Assembly: GCA_963971225.1 (NCBI GenBank)
Contig: OZ020267.1
Location: 30,135,298 to 30,199,297 of the forward strand
Reading direction: 5' to 3'
DNA from: Melieria omissa
Taxonomy: Eukaryota > Arthropoda > Insecta > Diptera > Ulidiidae
Length of the DNA: 64,000 bases
Below, piece by piece: positions 21,242 through 33,105 of this stretch. The position numbers and the translations under genes were made by a program. The number at the start of each line of letters is the position of its first letter. The stretch's first letter is position 1. Below the pieces are notes generated by a model, which worked only from the letters and a program-made list of their open reading frames with translations, searched no databases and had not been told where the DNA came from.

Positions 21242-24085
21242 TTATGCGCGAAATAAAAATCGCAGTAAATTGGCTGCATGCATTAAGTTGTGCGGCTCAA
21301 ACGAGGTTATTTTAATTTATACCTATTTGCATGCATTTTTTACATGTTCTATTCTTTTTTTTGTTGTGTTTTGGAATGCGCTACAAAAACAAAAGTACAA
21401 GAGAAAAATTACTGGCTAATTAGAGCAAAAGGTGAACTACCAGCAAAAAAAAATCACAGCTAAATATAAATTTAATGCAAACGACGAGTAATGTGGAGAG
21501 CAATTACAGGCATTGCGGAGAGCTTGAAATTCCTTGCTGTACTTGTTGTTGTTGCTTTCAATTTAAATTCTAGTCGGTGTCGATTTTTTTCTTGCACGCG
21601 CTCAATGCCTTCTTTGCGCATTGGCAAAGCGAGTTTAAATTTCGAATGTGGCTTTGTTGTTTACAAAAGAAACAAGTCGGGAGGTGGAAATACGTAAAGA
21701 TGTGTGTGCTGTTGTGTGTGTGTGTTTGTATGTGTGTTCTCGTTTCCTTGGTATCCAATTAGACTCGGTCGACGCTGAAACACATTAAAGGCGTCAAGCT
21801 TTCGCAACAATCGCGTTGACATTGGCAATTTCCTTTTCTTCGTTTACGGTCGTCAGATGCCTTTTTGGTGAATTTTGTTTGTGTTGCTTAATTTTTGCAT
21901 TTTGGCAAAAGTTCAAGGTTTGTGTTATTTGAAAACTTTTACTGGAAATTTTATTTAAACAATAAATTTCAATTCTCGAATCATTGCTTTAAAATCCAAA
22001 TTTGTTTTTCATATTAAATTTAAGTTAACATGAACAGATGGCCAAACTTTTTCTCATGTGATTTTGGTTCAAAATTTTCTGTCCGATTTTCGGCACAATG
22101 AACCATAAGATGTCAATAGTTTTTATAATTATATTTCATGCTTTGTTGTTGCCTTTGTCTTTCTTCCTGCCAAAATAGGATGACACAACATTTAGTCGCT
22201 CAATAAAAATAAGTTTCGCATGCCAGCAGCTAATACAGCACAATCTTTGCTTTGTCTACTTCATAATTTGCGTCTTTTTGGCCACATCCGAGCGACATCG
22301 TTGTTTGCCAATTTGCTACAATTTCAGCAAGTTGACGCACTTATTTTAGTTGTACGCAATGTTAATTTGAGTTTGAATAGTTCAACTAGAAACGTTGCAC
22401 TTTTTATCTAAAAAAATTTGCCGCTGCTGTTGAGTGTTTTTGTTGGCGGCAAACTTAATTACAAAACGCACTGGCAGCATCAATTGGCAAACAGTTGACC
22501 TCCCTCTGGATCTCAGTTCCCCTCTCAAGCCTTCTGCCCCCTTCCGCTCTATCAGCTTAGCCTGTGTGCGGCATTTATGAGTAAAGTTTTATGTGCAGTT
22601 TGCCTGAATATCAAACGGCGACGTCATTGTCTGCGTGTTTTTCCCTGCCCCACCCATTCCTGTTGCCACTTTGTCCAGCAGTTCATTGCTTCCAGCATTT
22701 TTGCATAAGCCAGCGAAAGCGTAATCAAATTTACCACCAACTTGCCGCCGCACTTCCCCTTTCATCGTCATCGCTCATCGTTTCGTGCAATTTTTGTCTT
22801 ACAAAGCTGTGCCACCAACAGGAAATTAAACTTTTTAATTTTATGCAACAAAGGCAACGGCCGCTACACTGGCCCAACAACAACAATCACCACAACAACA
22901 ACAACAACAAAAGCATCAAAAGCAGCGCACTGAATTGTCCACTTTTGTTTGTCTTGACTTGCCTCGCACGGCGCTTCGTTGGCGCTTTGTGTCTTCTCAC
23001 AAATAAATACAAATCATAATAACAAAAAGAAGAAGAAGAAGCAGCAGCAGCGCAGCCACATCATCAGCAAAATGCGCCGCTTCATTTTATTTTATTTACG
23101 ATCCAACATTAAAAACACTCAAATTTATTTCATATTGTACCAAGTCGGCTTTGTGCGCTGTTGCCCATATTTTCGTGCATATCTCGAGGCGCAACAGCGC
23201 AGCCAGACTTGAACGCCAGCGTTGCCAAGTTATCTCGTGTGTCGGTGTTGTCGGCGTTGTTCGCACCAGCTACGGCTTTCGTTTTCGTTGATTGCGTGTT
23301 GGTCCAGCCGTTCGTTCGGTCGCCGCTCTGTCTGGCTGCGCGGTTTCATGTTGCGTGCTTTGTCGTCTGGACCTTTCCGTGTCGTCATGCGCTTTTGTTG
23401 TCTCGCTCTTGTTGATAATGTTGTTCTTGCATTAACTGATGCTGCAGTTATTGGTGTTGTTGTGTTTTCATACGACACCCGACAAGAATGACAATTTTAC
23501 ATAAGCACAACGTTATGCCATGAAGTTGGCCATGTCGTCGTGGCGACCAGAGCAACAACAAACATTTCATAAACTACTAAACAACAACAGCGCTAATGGC
23601 ATCAATACGAATTGCATGCACAATGGGAGACAACACAAGTAGCCACTTGGCTGGAACCAGAGACTTTAAGGCAGTGATGGCCTTTCGGCTACGCGCGAAA
23701 GCAAAATTAGTAGCAAAATGGTCATCGCTGCTCTAAAGCGTCCAGGCGCTGTGCTGCTGTTTCCTCTTCATCCATGTGCCTGGTTTGTTTGTATGTGTTT
23801 GCAGTGACGCACAGAGGATTTCATTTTGGGAGAGTTTGGTCCCAATTCCATTCTAATTTGAAACCGTATTTTGTTCCAGCAATTTTTGTATTTGGGGCGT
23901 GGTTTAACCCTGAAACTCCCTATATGCACCACTGTGTGTTTGTATGTATTTCCACACAGCAACATTGTGACCAGGAAGTGCAGTGTTCAAATGTAATAAA
24001 AAATTCCCGCTAGTGTCACTGTCTGCATTGATTTTGCAACAAATCTCAACCAACAATTTGCGAGGGGCTTTAATTAAAAATTTAT
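21006..24085. other. Non-coding stretch with CA, CAA and GAA microsatellites
   Basis: CA repeat at 21,200-21,241, GT repeat at 21,700-21,735, CAACAACAA at 22,878-22,912 and AAGAAGAAG/CAGCAG at 23,030-23,052. Several frames of 60-142 codons occur (for example 22,591-23,019 and 23,161-23,491), but they oppose each other on both strands, have low-complexity content and show no domain. The interval 22,500-22,780 and 23,150-23,480 is richer in G+C and might hold regulatory or 5' exon sequence; I cannot demonstrate it. Confidence 0.45.
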
Positions 24086-24094
24086 GTAAAGCCC

Positions 24095-24705
24095 AGAATA
24101 ATTTTTTTTTATTATTTTTTGATTTATTAAAAACTTCAATCTAAATAAGTCAAAGACTTGCATTCAAAACTTTTTTAGAGCACAAAAATTTGATTAAAAA
24201 TTTAATTAATAATTTAATTGCAATTTTAATTAAAAACTTAATTCAAAATTTACTAAAAATTAAATTAAAATTTCATAAAAAGTAAATAAAAAAATTGATT
24301 AAAAATTTAATTACAATTTTGATTAAAATTTTAATTAAAAATTTAATGAATTAAATTTAATAATTAATTTAATTAAAAATTTTATTGAAATTAAACTTGA
24401 AATTACAAATTTAATTAAAAATTGAATTTGAAATTTAATCAAACATTTAATGAAAAATTTTAATTACAAATTTAATTAAAAATTCAATTAAAAATTTTAT
24501 TAAATATTAATCAAAAATTAAATCAAAAGTTTAATCCATAATTTAATCAAAAATTTAATTAAAAATGTAATTAAAAATGTAATCAATAATTTAATTAAAA
24601 ATTTTAATTACATATTTTACTAAAAATTTAATTACAAATTTAATTAAAAGTTTAATTAAAAATTTAATCAAAAATTTAATTAAAAATTGAAGTAAATATG
24701 GTATT
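24095..24705. repeat. AATTTAATTAAA simple-repeat array
   Basis: About 600 bases consist of imperfect 12-base units AATTTAATTAAA with point changes. The array is nearly free of G and C. It is flanked on both sides by the same sequence TTTTTTGATTTATTAAAAA (about 24,115 and 24,712), which suggests that it expanded between copies of a duplicated edge. Confidence 0.85.
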
Positions 24706-24984
24706 TCAGTATTTTTTGATTTATTAAAAATTGTTCTTACTCTCGAAAAGAGAAACAAGAAATAGTCAGACTTCAATCAATTAATTAAATCTTAAGCCGA
24801 TAGCCCTGGCAGCTGCCAAAGCCTTGTGGACGCCATACTGAGTAGAATTAGTCTATACGCCCTGATTGATATACACTTATATATATATCTATATTTTTGT
24901 GAATAGATACCAACATATGAATGTGTTCGCAATTTTGCTAAACAGAAATTCATTATTTTGCCCTTAGATGACTTAAATAATTTA

Positions 24985-25372
24985 AACCTCACATTATACA
25001 AGTGAGATCGGACTACGTTAGATGGCTTGTGAAAGACAAGATTTCATACTAAAAAAACGTCTCAGACAGTTTTGCAATTGCTTGATGCAGTTTTGTTTGA
25101 GCGCATGTCAAATAATGGGCCTCAGCAAAGAGAAAAATGCAAATTTTTTGTGTGTTTGGTGTAATTCACATTTCCTTTGAGTTGCTTCTCTACGGAAAAA
25201 CTTCTAAGGCGAAGTGTATTGTTAACAAATGGTCTGTCTATATAAAACAATGGCCAAAAACCGATCAGCTTTGGCCAATAGAAGTGGACAACGCCAGGCC
25301 ACACCATCGTTGGTGATTCATCAGAGGCTTCGGGAGATGCTCTGAAAGGCTCTCATGTATCCAACTTAGTTA
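24985..25372 (+). mobile_element. Mariner family A relic, copy 2 (deletion derivative)
   Basis: The left half repeats the family A 5' region (CGTTAGATGGC, then CTCAGACAGTTTTGCAATTGC, then TTTTGTTTGAGCGC). It then joins AAAGAGAAAAATGC directly to a decayed CVWC...SHFL and then LLLYGKTSKAKCIVNKW, the block after the first catalytic aspartate in mariner transposases. It continues through ALANRSGQRQA and an RPH remnant to about MYPT. The HTH region and first aspartate are lacking. The right terminal inverted repeat is not identifiable. Confidence 0.75.
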
Positions 25373-25435
25373 TGTTGGCAAATATATATCAAACATATAG
25401 ATCTATTGATGCAGCTATATTCACATAGATATTCG

Positions 25436-25763
25436 AGCCGCCGTAGCTCAGCTGGCAAGTGCGTTGGGCCGCGAGTCAAATGCAACGCTCGAACCCATAT
25501 TCAATACTCCGTTGCGCTAAACCGAAAAAACAGAAAAACAAAAATTTTTCTTTCGACGGCTGTTCTCTCAGCAGGAAATGGCAAACATCTGAGAGTAAAA
25601 TTGCCTTGAAAAAGCTTCCAGCTCGCCGTTCGGAATCGGCATAAAACTGTAGGTCCCTTCCAACCTTGTGAAAACATTCGCACGCACAACACGGTTAGTT
25701 GCTGGTAACTAGGCCTTTGTCTCGTAATCGGGCTGTCGCGCCAGTCAAAAAGAAGAAGAAGAT
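25436..25763 (+). mobile_element. Second tRNA-headed SINE family
   Basis: Starts GCCGCCGTAGCTCAGCTGGC (A box) and has a B-box-like CGCTCGAACCC. The body contains CGCCGTTCGGAATCGGCATA then AAACTGTAGGTCCC, which matches the core of the SINE at 46.1 kb (CGTTCGGATTCGGCGTTAAA). The tail is different, ending AGAAGAAGAAGATA instead of AACCTAACCT. No clear target duplication. RNA polymerase III transcription of an intact copy would be expected from the two boxes. Confidence 0.7.
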
Positions 25764-28080
25764 ACAAGTATATTTGTAGACATTTTATTGTTGAAGACTT
25801 TGACATCTAAACGGCTGGCAATTTTCTAAAACGATTTCGTCTCTGTACTTCGCATAAATTTATAATTAAAACTTTCTCAAAATTTATATTCACCTAAATT
25901 TGTTCTTTCAGTTTGTTATTATTGTTGTTGTTCAGTTTTATGCAGAAATTCAAATTTTTTGAACCAATTTTTGCACGAACAATTACATGTTGCAATTCTA
26001 CATAACAGCCAGCATGTAGTATTAGTGCGGTGACAATGGGACAATTTGTTGCAATGTGGTAAACAAAAATTTTAGAAAATATTTCTTTTATTTAATGATT
26101 GATTAATACCATTTTTGTATTAAAATTTTCTTAATGTAAGAAGTTCAATCGGCACACTGGTCTCAATAGTCCAGCGGGTAGCGCTCTGGCTTCTGAAACA
26201 AAATTTCAATAAATTGTAATAAATTGTATATAATTTGTATACAATTAATTGTATCTAAGTAATTCCGGCAGTTGAATTAAGAAAATATAATGAAATTAAG
26301 TGAATTTAAACTTTTTCTTTACTTAAGTAAATTTTATTAAATTTAAAATTTTTTAAATACAAAACAGATGTGTTTGGTTGAAAAATTTGTATATCAATTC
26401 CTAGAAAATCTTCCATGAAACACCAACAAATTATAATAAAATTTTATATAACTAATTCACTAAAAAAATTACATTTCTCCCTTTTCCAACTCAAAAACAA
26501 GTGGCAATGTTATCGCCTCAATTAGAACGTTGTCGAAATAACAAAATGAAATAAAAAATTAAAAAAAAAATTTCAAATTGCATTGAGCACTTTTTTCACC
26601 GACACGAGCAACTGTAGCCGCTGGCAAAAGTTTCAACTGATTTGCGTGAACACGCAAAACTTTTCAAATTCCAGTTCCAGTTCCACAATGCTCACACCAA
26701 ACCACGCGCGCACATTGCCACAAACTGACGCATTGCTAAAAATCAGAATGGACCAAATGTAATAAACCGAAAAAAACAAATAAAACAGAAAAAAGTAAAA
26801 TGTTTTTTTTCAAAAAACTATTTTCTAATTAGTTTGACGATGTATGCAAGTGAAGCTGCCATGTTTCATTAGTTTGTCGCACTGTTGAAGTTCACGAGTT
26901 GTTGGCCGACACGTTGCACAAGAAAAATGCATTTCAGTTTTTTTTGTTTTTTTTTTTTTTGCTTTATTGAAAGTGTTGTCAAAAAATGCAATTGATGGAA
27001 TATTGGCGAGAAATTTAATTCTTTCGTTTGTTATATTCACAGTTTAAATTCTTTTGAGAGAAGCTTGAGTGAAGGTGAGTTGAAAGCTTAAAGTTAAAGT
27101 GAAAAACTAAAATTAAATTATTTAATTAAAATTAAAAAAATAATTAAAAAAATTAAAATTAAAGAAAATAATAAACCAAAAAATTGTATTCTCTCTCTCG
27201 TTTCGCAATGAGGTTAATGCCTTGTTTTGGTTGCAAGTTAGTGGTTAAAGTCTAAAATTAAAATTAAATTATTTAATCAAAATTAAAAAATTAATTTAAA
27301 AAAAATTAAAATTAAACAAATATCTAAGTCAACAAATTTAAATTTGTTTCTCTTTTTTCAATGCGGTTAATGACTTTTTTTGGTTGCATTATTTCGCTGA
27401 AGTTCTGTCATGGTGGGTCATTAGCTTATCGGTAACAATCCTAAGAGAAATCTGTCGTCTTCTTGGGGAGACGCCGAAATCTATAGTCTCCTAGGAAAGC
27501 GGTTTCTCCTAGATGAAGTTAGTATATGACACTTTATTACTGGGTTGTGTTGAGCGTCCTCTGTGCATCCGTTGCTTTTTGGTGGGCGATGTTCTTAGAA
27601 AACTCATGGGTTGGTGTCTTTGATGAGCCTATTTTTGAATGATTTATGCGTTGTAACATCTGTCCATTAGTTCGAACTGGCTGCTAGTGGTGTAGTTGTT
27701 GTTTTAGTACGACTACTGGGTATCACAACGGATTGAAGTGGGAAGGATGGGTCCTTTGTTAGCTCTATTAGTAATATCACATACGGTGTTAGTGATGTCA
27801 CATACGACATTGAGAGACATGAAGACTCCAATCTCTCTGACGTTAGGAGTAGAAAAGCTCAGTAAAGATAGTAAAGAATGAGGAGTCTTTAGTATTGATC
27901 CATGAAGCGTGAAACTGTTTCTTTTTCAAAACGCAAATCACGACGAAAGTCGTTGAACAACAATGCTAGTTTTTGACAAATCTTTAAAAAAGACAATGAA
28001 ATCTTGTTAGTTCAAACAGGAGAAGAAATGACAACAATTACAAAAACGAAAATTGTAAATATAGGAAAGTGCGTACAAAG
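25764..28080. other. Non-coding AT-rich stretch
   Basis: Holds a solo SINE head (26,162-26,199), a T run near 26,938-26,961, and two loosely similar blocks at about 27,080-27,240 and 27,245-27,400 (AAAATTAAATTATTTAAT..., then CTCTTTTTTCAATGCGGTTAATG), an old tandem duplication of about 165 bases. At 27,400-27,900 composition is more balanced with no recognised element. Confidence 0.5.
26162..26199 (+). repeat. Solo SINE head fragment
   Basis: CTCAATAGTCCAGCGGGTAG continuing GCGCTCTGGCTTCT matches the first 35 or so bases of the SINE at 46,108. Nothing of the B box or body follows. Confidence 0.6.
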
Positions 28081-28084
28081 CCAG

Positions 28085-28148
28085 GTAGGACTCGAACTCA
28101 CGTCCTCTGCGATAGGAGACCTGTGTACTTCTTGCTGGTCTACAAATT
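28085..28148 (-). repeat. tRNA-like remnant
   Basis: On the minus strand the segment contains AGTTCGAGTCCTACC, a good B box, preceded by CAGAGGACGTG. The A box (GACCAGCAAGA) is poor and no acceptor stem can be paired, so this looks like a decayed SINE head or tRNA pseudogene. Confidence 0.4.
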
Positions 28149-30385
28149 TCATTGTCAACAGTTCAGTGGTCTGAATGAAGGGTTGAATGAAAAAACTAAC
28201 CTATACAAAATATTTTTTTTAATTTTATTTTATTATATGTAGGATATATAAAAAATAGTTTCTGCACCTATTAGACTTATCCTAGTAGTAATCTATTGTA
28301 CTTAAGTAATTTAACGGGGGATTAGTATATATAAATCTATGTTTTTCCCAAAAAAAAATTCTCTTAAATTGTTGCAATTGATTTGAAGCCATTAAAAACC
28401 ACATTACTCATGCGCTGACTCAACATTTACAGTCGCAAAATCATCGAATGCATCGAATGAGCAATTTTAATTGCAATAAATAAGAGCATTTAAGTGGAAA
28501 ACAAAAACAACAAACAAAACAAACAACACCGCTTACACAATGCACACAAAACTAATCTGTATTGTTGCATAATATTCACTAAATATTAATTACAATAGCT
28601 AAATGATTTCCATTTCAGGTTGAAATAATAATAATGAAATATCAGACAACTGCACACAAACACAAACACACACACAGACTAACACACAGAGACACAGAAC
28701 TCAATGCGCTGCAGACATTTATGGGACTTTTACAATAAATATGGAAAAGCTGAATTTTTATTTATTATTTGCAATCGCCTTAGAAATAAGCAGATATTAA
28801 AATGGCTGCCAACACGTGACAGCAAGCAAACAGACACAAATACATTCAAGCATTTCCGCTTGAACACTTCTAGAATGCTGCACGCAGGCGCAGTGCTGGC
28901 AGCAGCGAACACATTCACACACACACACACATAGATGCAAAAGCGACAGCTAATAATACAAATGTGCTCAATGCAAGCAACAATGCACAAGTAGTACCTT
29001 CATACATATATAAAAAGTTATCTATAGGTATTCCACTACACATCCAGTTGTAAAATTGTAAACGTGCATAGACAATATTTGTACTTACATAAGTAGCTGC
29101 TTAAGTCTGAATGGCACTGTTGCTGGCGGCATTGTTGCATGCAGTTGCAAGCACAAATATATTTATTTGTGTGTGTGGCGAATGCCATCGATGCATTGCA
29201 TTTAAAAGTCTTAGAACAACACCTGCAATACTATAAAATTCATCACTGAGCGAGCAGCTTGAATTGAATTCATGCTGGCAGTCTTAAAATTTGCACACGA
29301 CTTAACAATGACAATCACTAAAACACAGACATAAACAAATATATATTTTTCGCGTTATGTGAATAATGAATAATGTAGGTAATGAAGTTCTGTTCCCATT
29401 GAAGTCCAAGTATGTAGTCGTGGCTGTTTCAAGGCGAGCACATTTGGGTCAAAGAAGTCCGTTGACGAAAGGTTTCAGGTTCTAACGAACCTAAACATTC
29501 TGTGAGTAGTCTTGTCGTCTAAATCGCTCAAGCCCGATGATATCCAATATCCAAGCAGTACTGGCGGCATTAAAATCGTCTCAGGTATTCTCGAAACTGG
29601 TGTTGGAAGAAAGTTGCTAAAAAATCGCCTTTTACTTCATTAGAATTGCAGCTTCCGCCTTTTTTTTAATAACTTTCGAACCAAAAAAGTTAGAGTAATG
29701 AAATTTTATCATGTAATTAAGAAGATTTTGGGTTTTAATACACTAACTTTTTAAGAAGAGACTATATAAATTTTCAAGAATATACAAGATTAAAATTTTT
29801 AAAGGACCTTTTTCATAACTTTTTTTTTACAAATAGATACAAAATCAATTTTAGTTGAATTCTTGAGCTTTTCCTCTTTCATTTGATATACATATCACCA
29901 TATTCTAACGAGGTTAAGTATGTTTTATATATATTTTTTTTTTATTTTTTATACCCTTCAAATTTTTGAAGTCCGTTTAAATTTTAAATTTTAAAATTTT
30001 TTATTGTAAATATGAGTAATAATATTTTAAATCTGTATGAATAATTAATTGTGGTTGTTCACGCTTCCATTATAATTAAATATTTATGTATGAATTTCTC
30101 AGTAATTATTTTACAATCAGTGTGAATAATTGGAGACGCCTTACGCTGGCAATTACTGACGGCAACGCTGAAAATTGACTGAAACACACACATACTGATG
30201 AGTGCTCGTGGAAGCTCACATCAGCACGTTGGGCGGCACTTCAGCGAACGCTATGAAATGCAACGACTGTCACAAAAGGCATTTAAAGCAAAGAATCAAA
30301 TGCAACAAGTCGAACGGTAACTCGAGACGTGTCAGTGAGGAAGCTCACTTGTGCTAAAAACTGACAGAACGCTGCGGCACCAATC
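28149..30385. other. Non-coding stretch
   Basis: CA repeats at about 28,655-28,690 and 28,914-28,932. The 20-base motif of repeat Q occurs inverted at 29,875-29,894. Frames of 76-86 codons near 28,704-28,990 run over the CA repeats on both strands and are not supported. No element assigned. Confidence 0.5.
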
Positions 30386-30480
30386 AGCCAACAAACCAAC
30401 CAACCAACCAACCAACCAACCGACCAGTCAACCTAACAACCGACCAACTGATCGACCAACCAACCAACCAACCGACCGAC
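30386..30480. repeat. CCAA tetranucleotide repeat
   Basis: AACCAACCAACC-type repeats with interspersed CCGACC units cover about 95 bases. Confidence 0.85.
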
Positions 30481-31395
30481 TGTCAAGTTTGACAGATAAA
30501 CTGTGAGCTTAACCAACAAACACTATTAAAGTTAATTCAATAATCGCTGCCAATCGATACGAAAGCCATTTGTGCAAATAGAGAAATTATAACAAAGCTT
30601 CGGGTATGCAGCGGCGAAAGTGTAAACGACAAAACGTGCCATCGTGGCCACCGTCATTGACGATGTGGCTGCAATTGTGACCGCTACCCCAGCACCGTTG
30701 TCATCCTTGTGCAAGTATTTGTATTTGCCTTTGCCAAGTGGCGAGGCGGGGCGAGGCGGCATTTGAATAGAAGTGGGCGGAATGAGAAGAAGAAGCAGCA
30801 AGACAGGCATTCAATTACATCCAAGTGCAGTTAGCGTTGATGGGAACGATTGTATGAGCGCGTGCCAGTGCGAGTGTGTGTGTTTGTGTGTGGGCGAGTG
30901 GATTTTGTTGCGGACGAGTGCGAGTGTGGGTGTGGGTGTCGAGTGCGTGGGTGATGAAATTATATGCAAACAGGATTAAGTGGAATAAAGCCATGCAAAT
31001 TGATTGGGGTTGAGTAATTACATTCAAATGAGAGAGACGGACGGACGGACAGACGAGCACGGCAAATCGTATGCGCCGCATGCACTTGGACCATTTCTAT
31101 ACGCACACACACATACATAGATAAATTTAAGTACATACTATATGTATATGAAATTGCATTATTATTATGTACTAAGTATATATCGTAAGTAGATATGTAC
31201 AACATAATTGCATAAGCGTCTGTGTATGCGGCGAGTGCATAATGTGGCGAAGCAAGTTGAAATGGTCAGTTTTTAGGCCTAAGGACGACGACGATGCAAA
31301 TACTCGAGACCAATTTATTTGAAATTGGGAATTGGGAAGCATACAACAGTTGGTATGGTTTTTTGTCTGGACACTTTAATGATGAATGCTACATA
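30481..31395. other. Non-coding stretch with GT and GAC repeats
   Basis: GTGTGT and GCGAGTG words at about 30,866-30,945 and ACGGACGG at 31,038-31,055. Frames of 68-92 codons occur on both strands without recognisable domains. GC content of 30,600-30,790 is raised. Confidence 0.45.
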
Positions 31396-32275
31396 TGTAA
31401 AGGGTCTTTCAATCGGGACATAACAATTTCGTGTGTTTATATAAACGTAATCTGAAACATTTTAAATGATCTGTTACAGTCAAAACGTCATTGAAAGTAT
31501 ACCTTTTCTTTATGATAAAGTTCACGAACGAGCAAGGTTTGAAAATTACTACCGAAAGAGTCGGTGGTTGCAACTTTAAGGGCGCATACTCAAATTTTCG
31601 GCTAAAATAATCGTCCCACCCGACAAGCTGTGCGTGCTGTGGTGTATAAATTGGAGTCCACATATTCACTATTGGATGCTCCAGTGTCAAAGAGACGCCG
31701 CACCGCTCGAAGTATCGAAAATATCGCCGTCAGATAAGCCAATCAGTCGATTTCACGTCCTTCTCAGGGCACTGAGCATCCCTCAAACCACATTGTGGCG
31801 TATTTTGAGAAAAGTTCTTGGCCTACTGCCTTCATCAAATGGACTCAAGAGCTGAAGCCACTTGATCATTTGAAGTGCCGAAATTTCTGTGATTGGGCTT
31901 TGGACAAATTTCAAGAAAATCCATGGTTTTCTCAAAAAATCATCTTCAGCGATGAGGCTAATTTTTGGCTTAACGTTTTTGTCAATAAACAAAATATGCA
32001 TTATTGAACAGCCACAAACCCACATGTGATTCAAGAGACACCATTGCATCCGCAAAAAATTACTGTGTGGTGTGGTTTTCATGGCGAAATGCAAGGGTGG
32101 TGGTAAATTGGACCGCTGTAAAAGGACTCGCGGTGTTCAACCCCTTATTTCAAATACTCTGTATTTTATTAAAATATCAAATTGTTATGTCCTTAATGCG
32201 CCAGAAAGCGCTGCATACGTTGACTGTAGGTTCGTCTTCGTTAATCACAGATGTTTGGCATTAGCTGGGAGCAGC
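31396..32275 (+). mobile_element. Mariner family C relic (rosa-like), copy 1
   Basis: Across shifting plus-strand frames the relic keeps the order of a mariner transposase: VVATLRAHTQIFG, then SRPTRQAVRAVV-like HTH, then RRRTARSIENIAV, then IPQTTLWRILRKVLGL (second HTH), then TQELKPLDHLKCRNFCDWAL, IIFSDEANFWLN with the first catalytic aspartate (codon 31,951-31,953), VNKQN, and LHPQKITVWCGF. The set IIFSDEAxFWLxGxVNKQN plus HPxxVTVWCG is characteristic of the rosa-like mariners named from a Ceratitis fly. The second and third catalytic positions are not recognisable. Stops and frameshifts kill the gene. A second piece of this family lies at 56.96-57.36 kb. Confidence 0.8.
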
Positions 32276-32815
32276 CACAGCTACTCCTCTTTCGACCACA
32301 ACAATCATTGCGAATTGATTAACCACCGTCGATGACACCTTCAGTCCAGTTTAACCCAATGATGCCTGATTGTAGATTTGGTTAGAACATATTATTTTTT
32401 CTGGAAAATTTATGTGGAGCTTTTGGGATTTCCAATAGAATCTATATTTGGTTGGTTTAACTACTAACCTAAGCCAATTAAACTTAATTTTAAACTTTCT
32501 TCAGCTGACAGATGGAAAGGCAGATAGACACACATCGATTCACCAGGATAAGATCTTTTTTTTGCTTAGAACGGAGAAGTTTTCGTTGCTAAATCTCAGA
32601 TTTTTCTGATTTTTTTTTTTACACTCGAACAAACGCGCAGTGGATGACCCCTATTAATGCGAAGCATTGCGTTGGTTCAGGAAGGATTTAAAAGTTAGGA
32701 GATAGGGTTATGAGTGAAGTGGTTATGATTGCTTCTGATTGTTTGGTTACTGTCCTTGCAATCGCCAGATGTGGCTACAGTTTGGTTACTGAAGTTTTCT
32801 TTTCTATAAAAAAAA
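32276..32815. other. Non-coding; possible tail of the family C element
   Basis: The end of the family C element could not be placed; similarity fades after SLITDVWH-like sequence. The interval up to 32,815 shows no gene. Confidence 0.4.
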
Positions 32816-33105
32816 TCTATACAGTTGGTTTTGTTTTATATTTCTTAATATTTTCAAAATTTTTTTCATAATTTTTTGTACTTCTGAATATTTTTTAATA
32901 TTTTTTTTTATAAATTTTTAAAAGGTTTTAAATATTTTTTTATAATTACTTTTCGTTTCATTTTTTCCTTTTCTTTTATTTATTTGTTTTTAGTTTTATT
33001 TTTTTTATTTTATTATTATTTTATTTTTTTATTATTTTATGTTTTTTATTTTTTTTATTTTTATTTTTTATTTTTATTAGTTTTATTTATTTTTTTGTTT
33101 CCATT
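32816..33105. repeat. T-rich low-complexity tract
   Basis: Nearly 290 bases of TTTTATTTTTATTATTTT-type sequence. The Phe/Leu-rich frame at 32,984-33,178 is a product of this tract. It may be a greatly expanded poly(A) tail of a minus-strand retroelement, but no such element adjoins it visibly. Confidence 0.7.

Noticed and set aside
25438..25500. tRNA gene
   Set aside because: Only promoter boxes fit; the segment leads into a SINE core and a poly-AGA tail.
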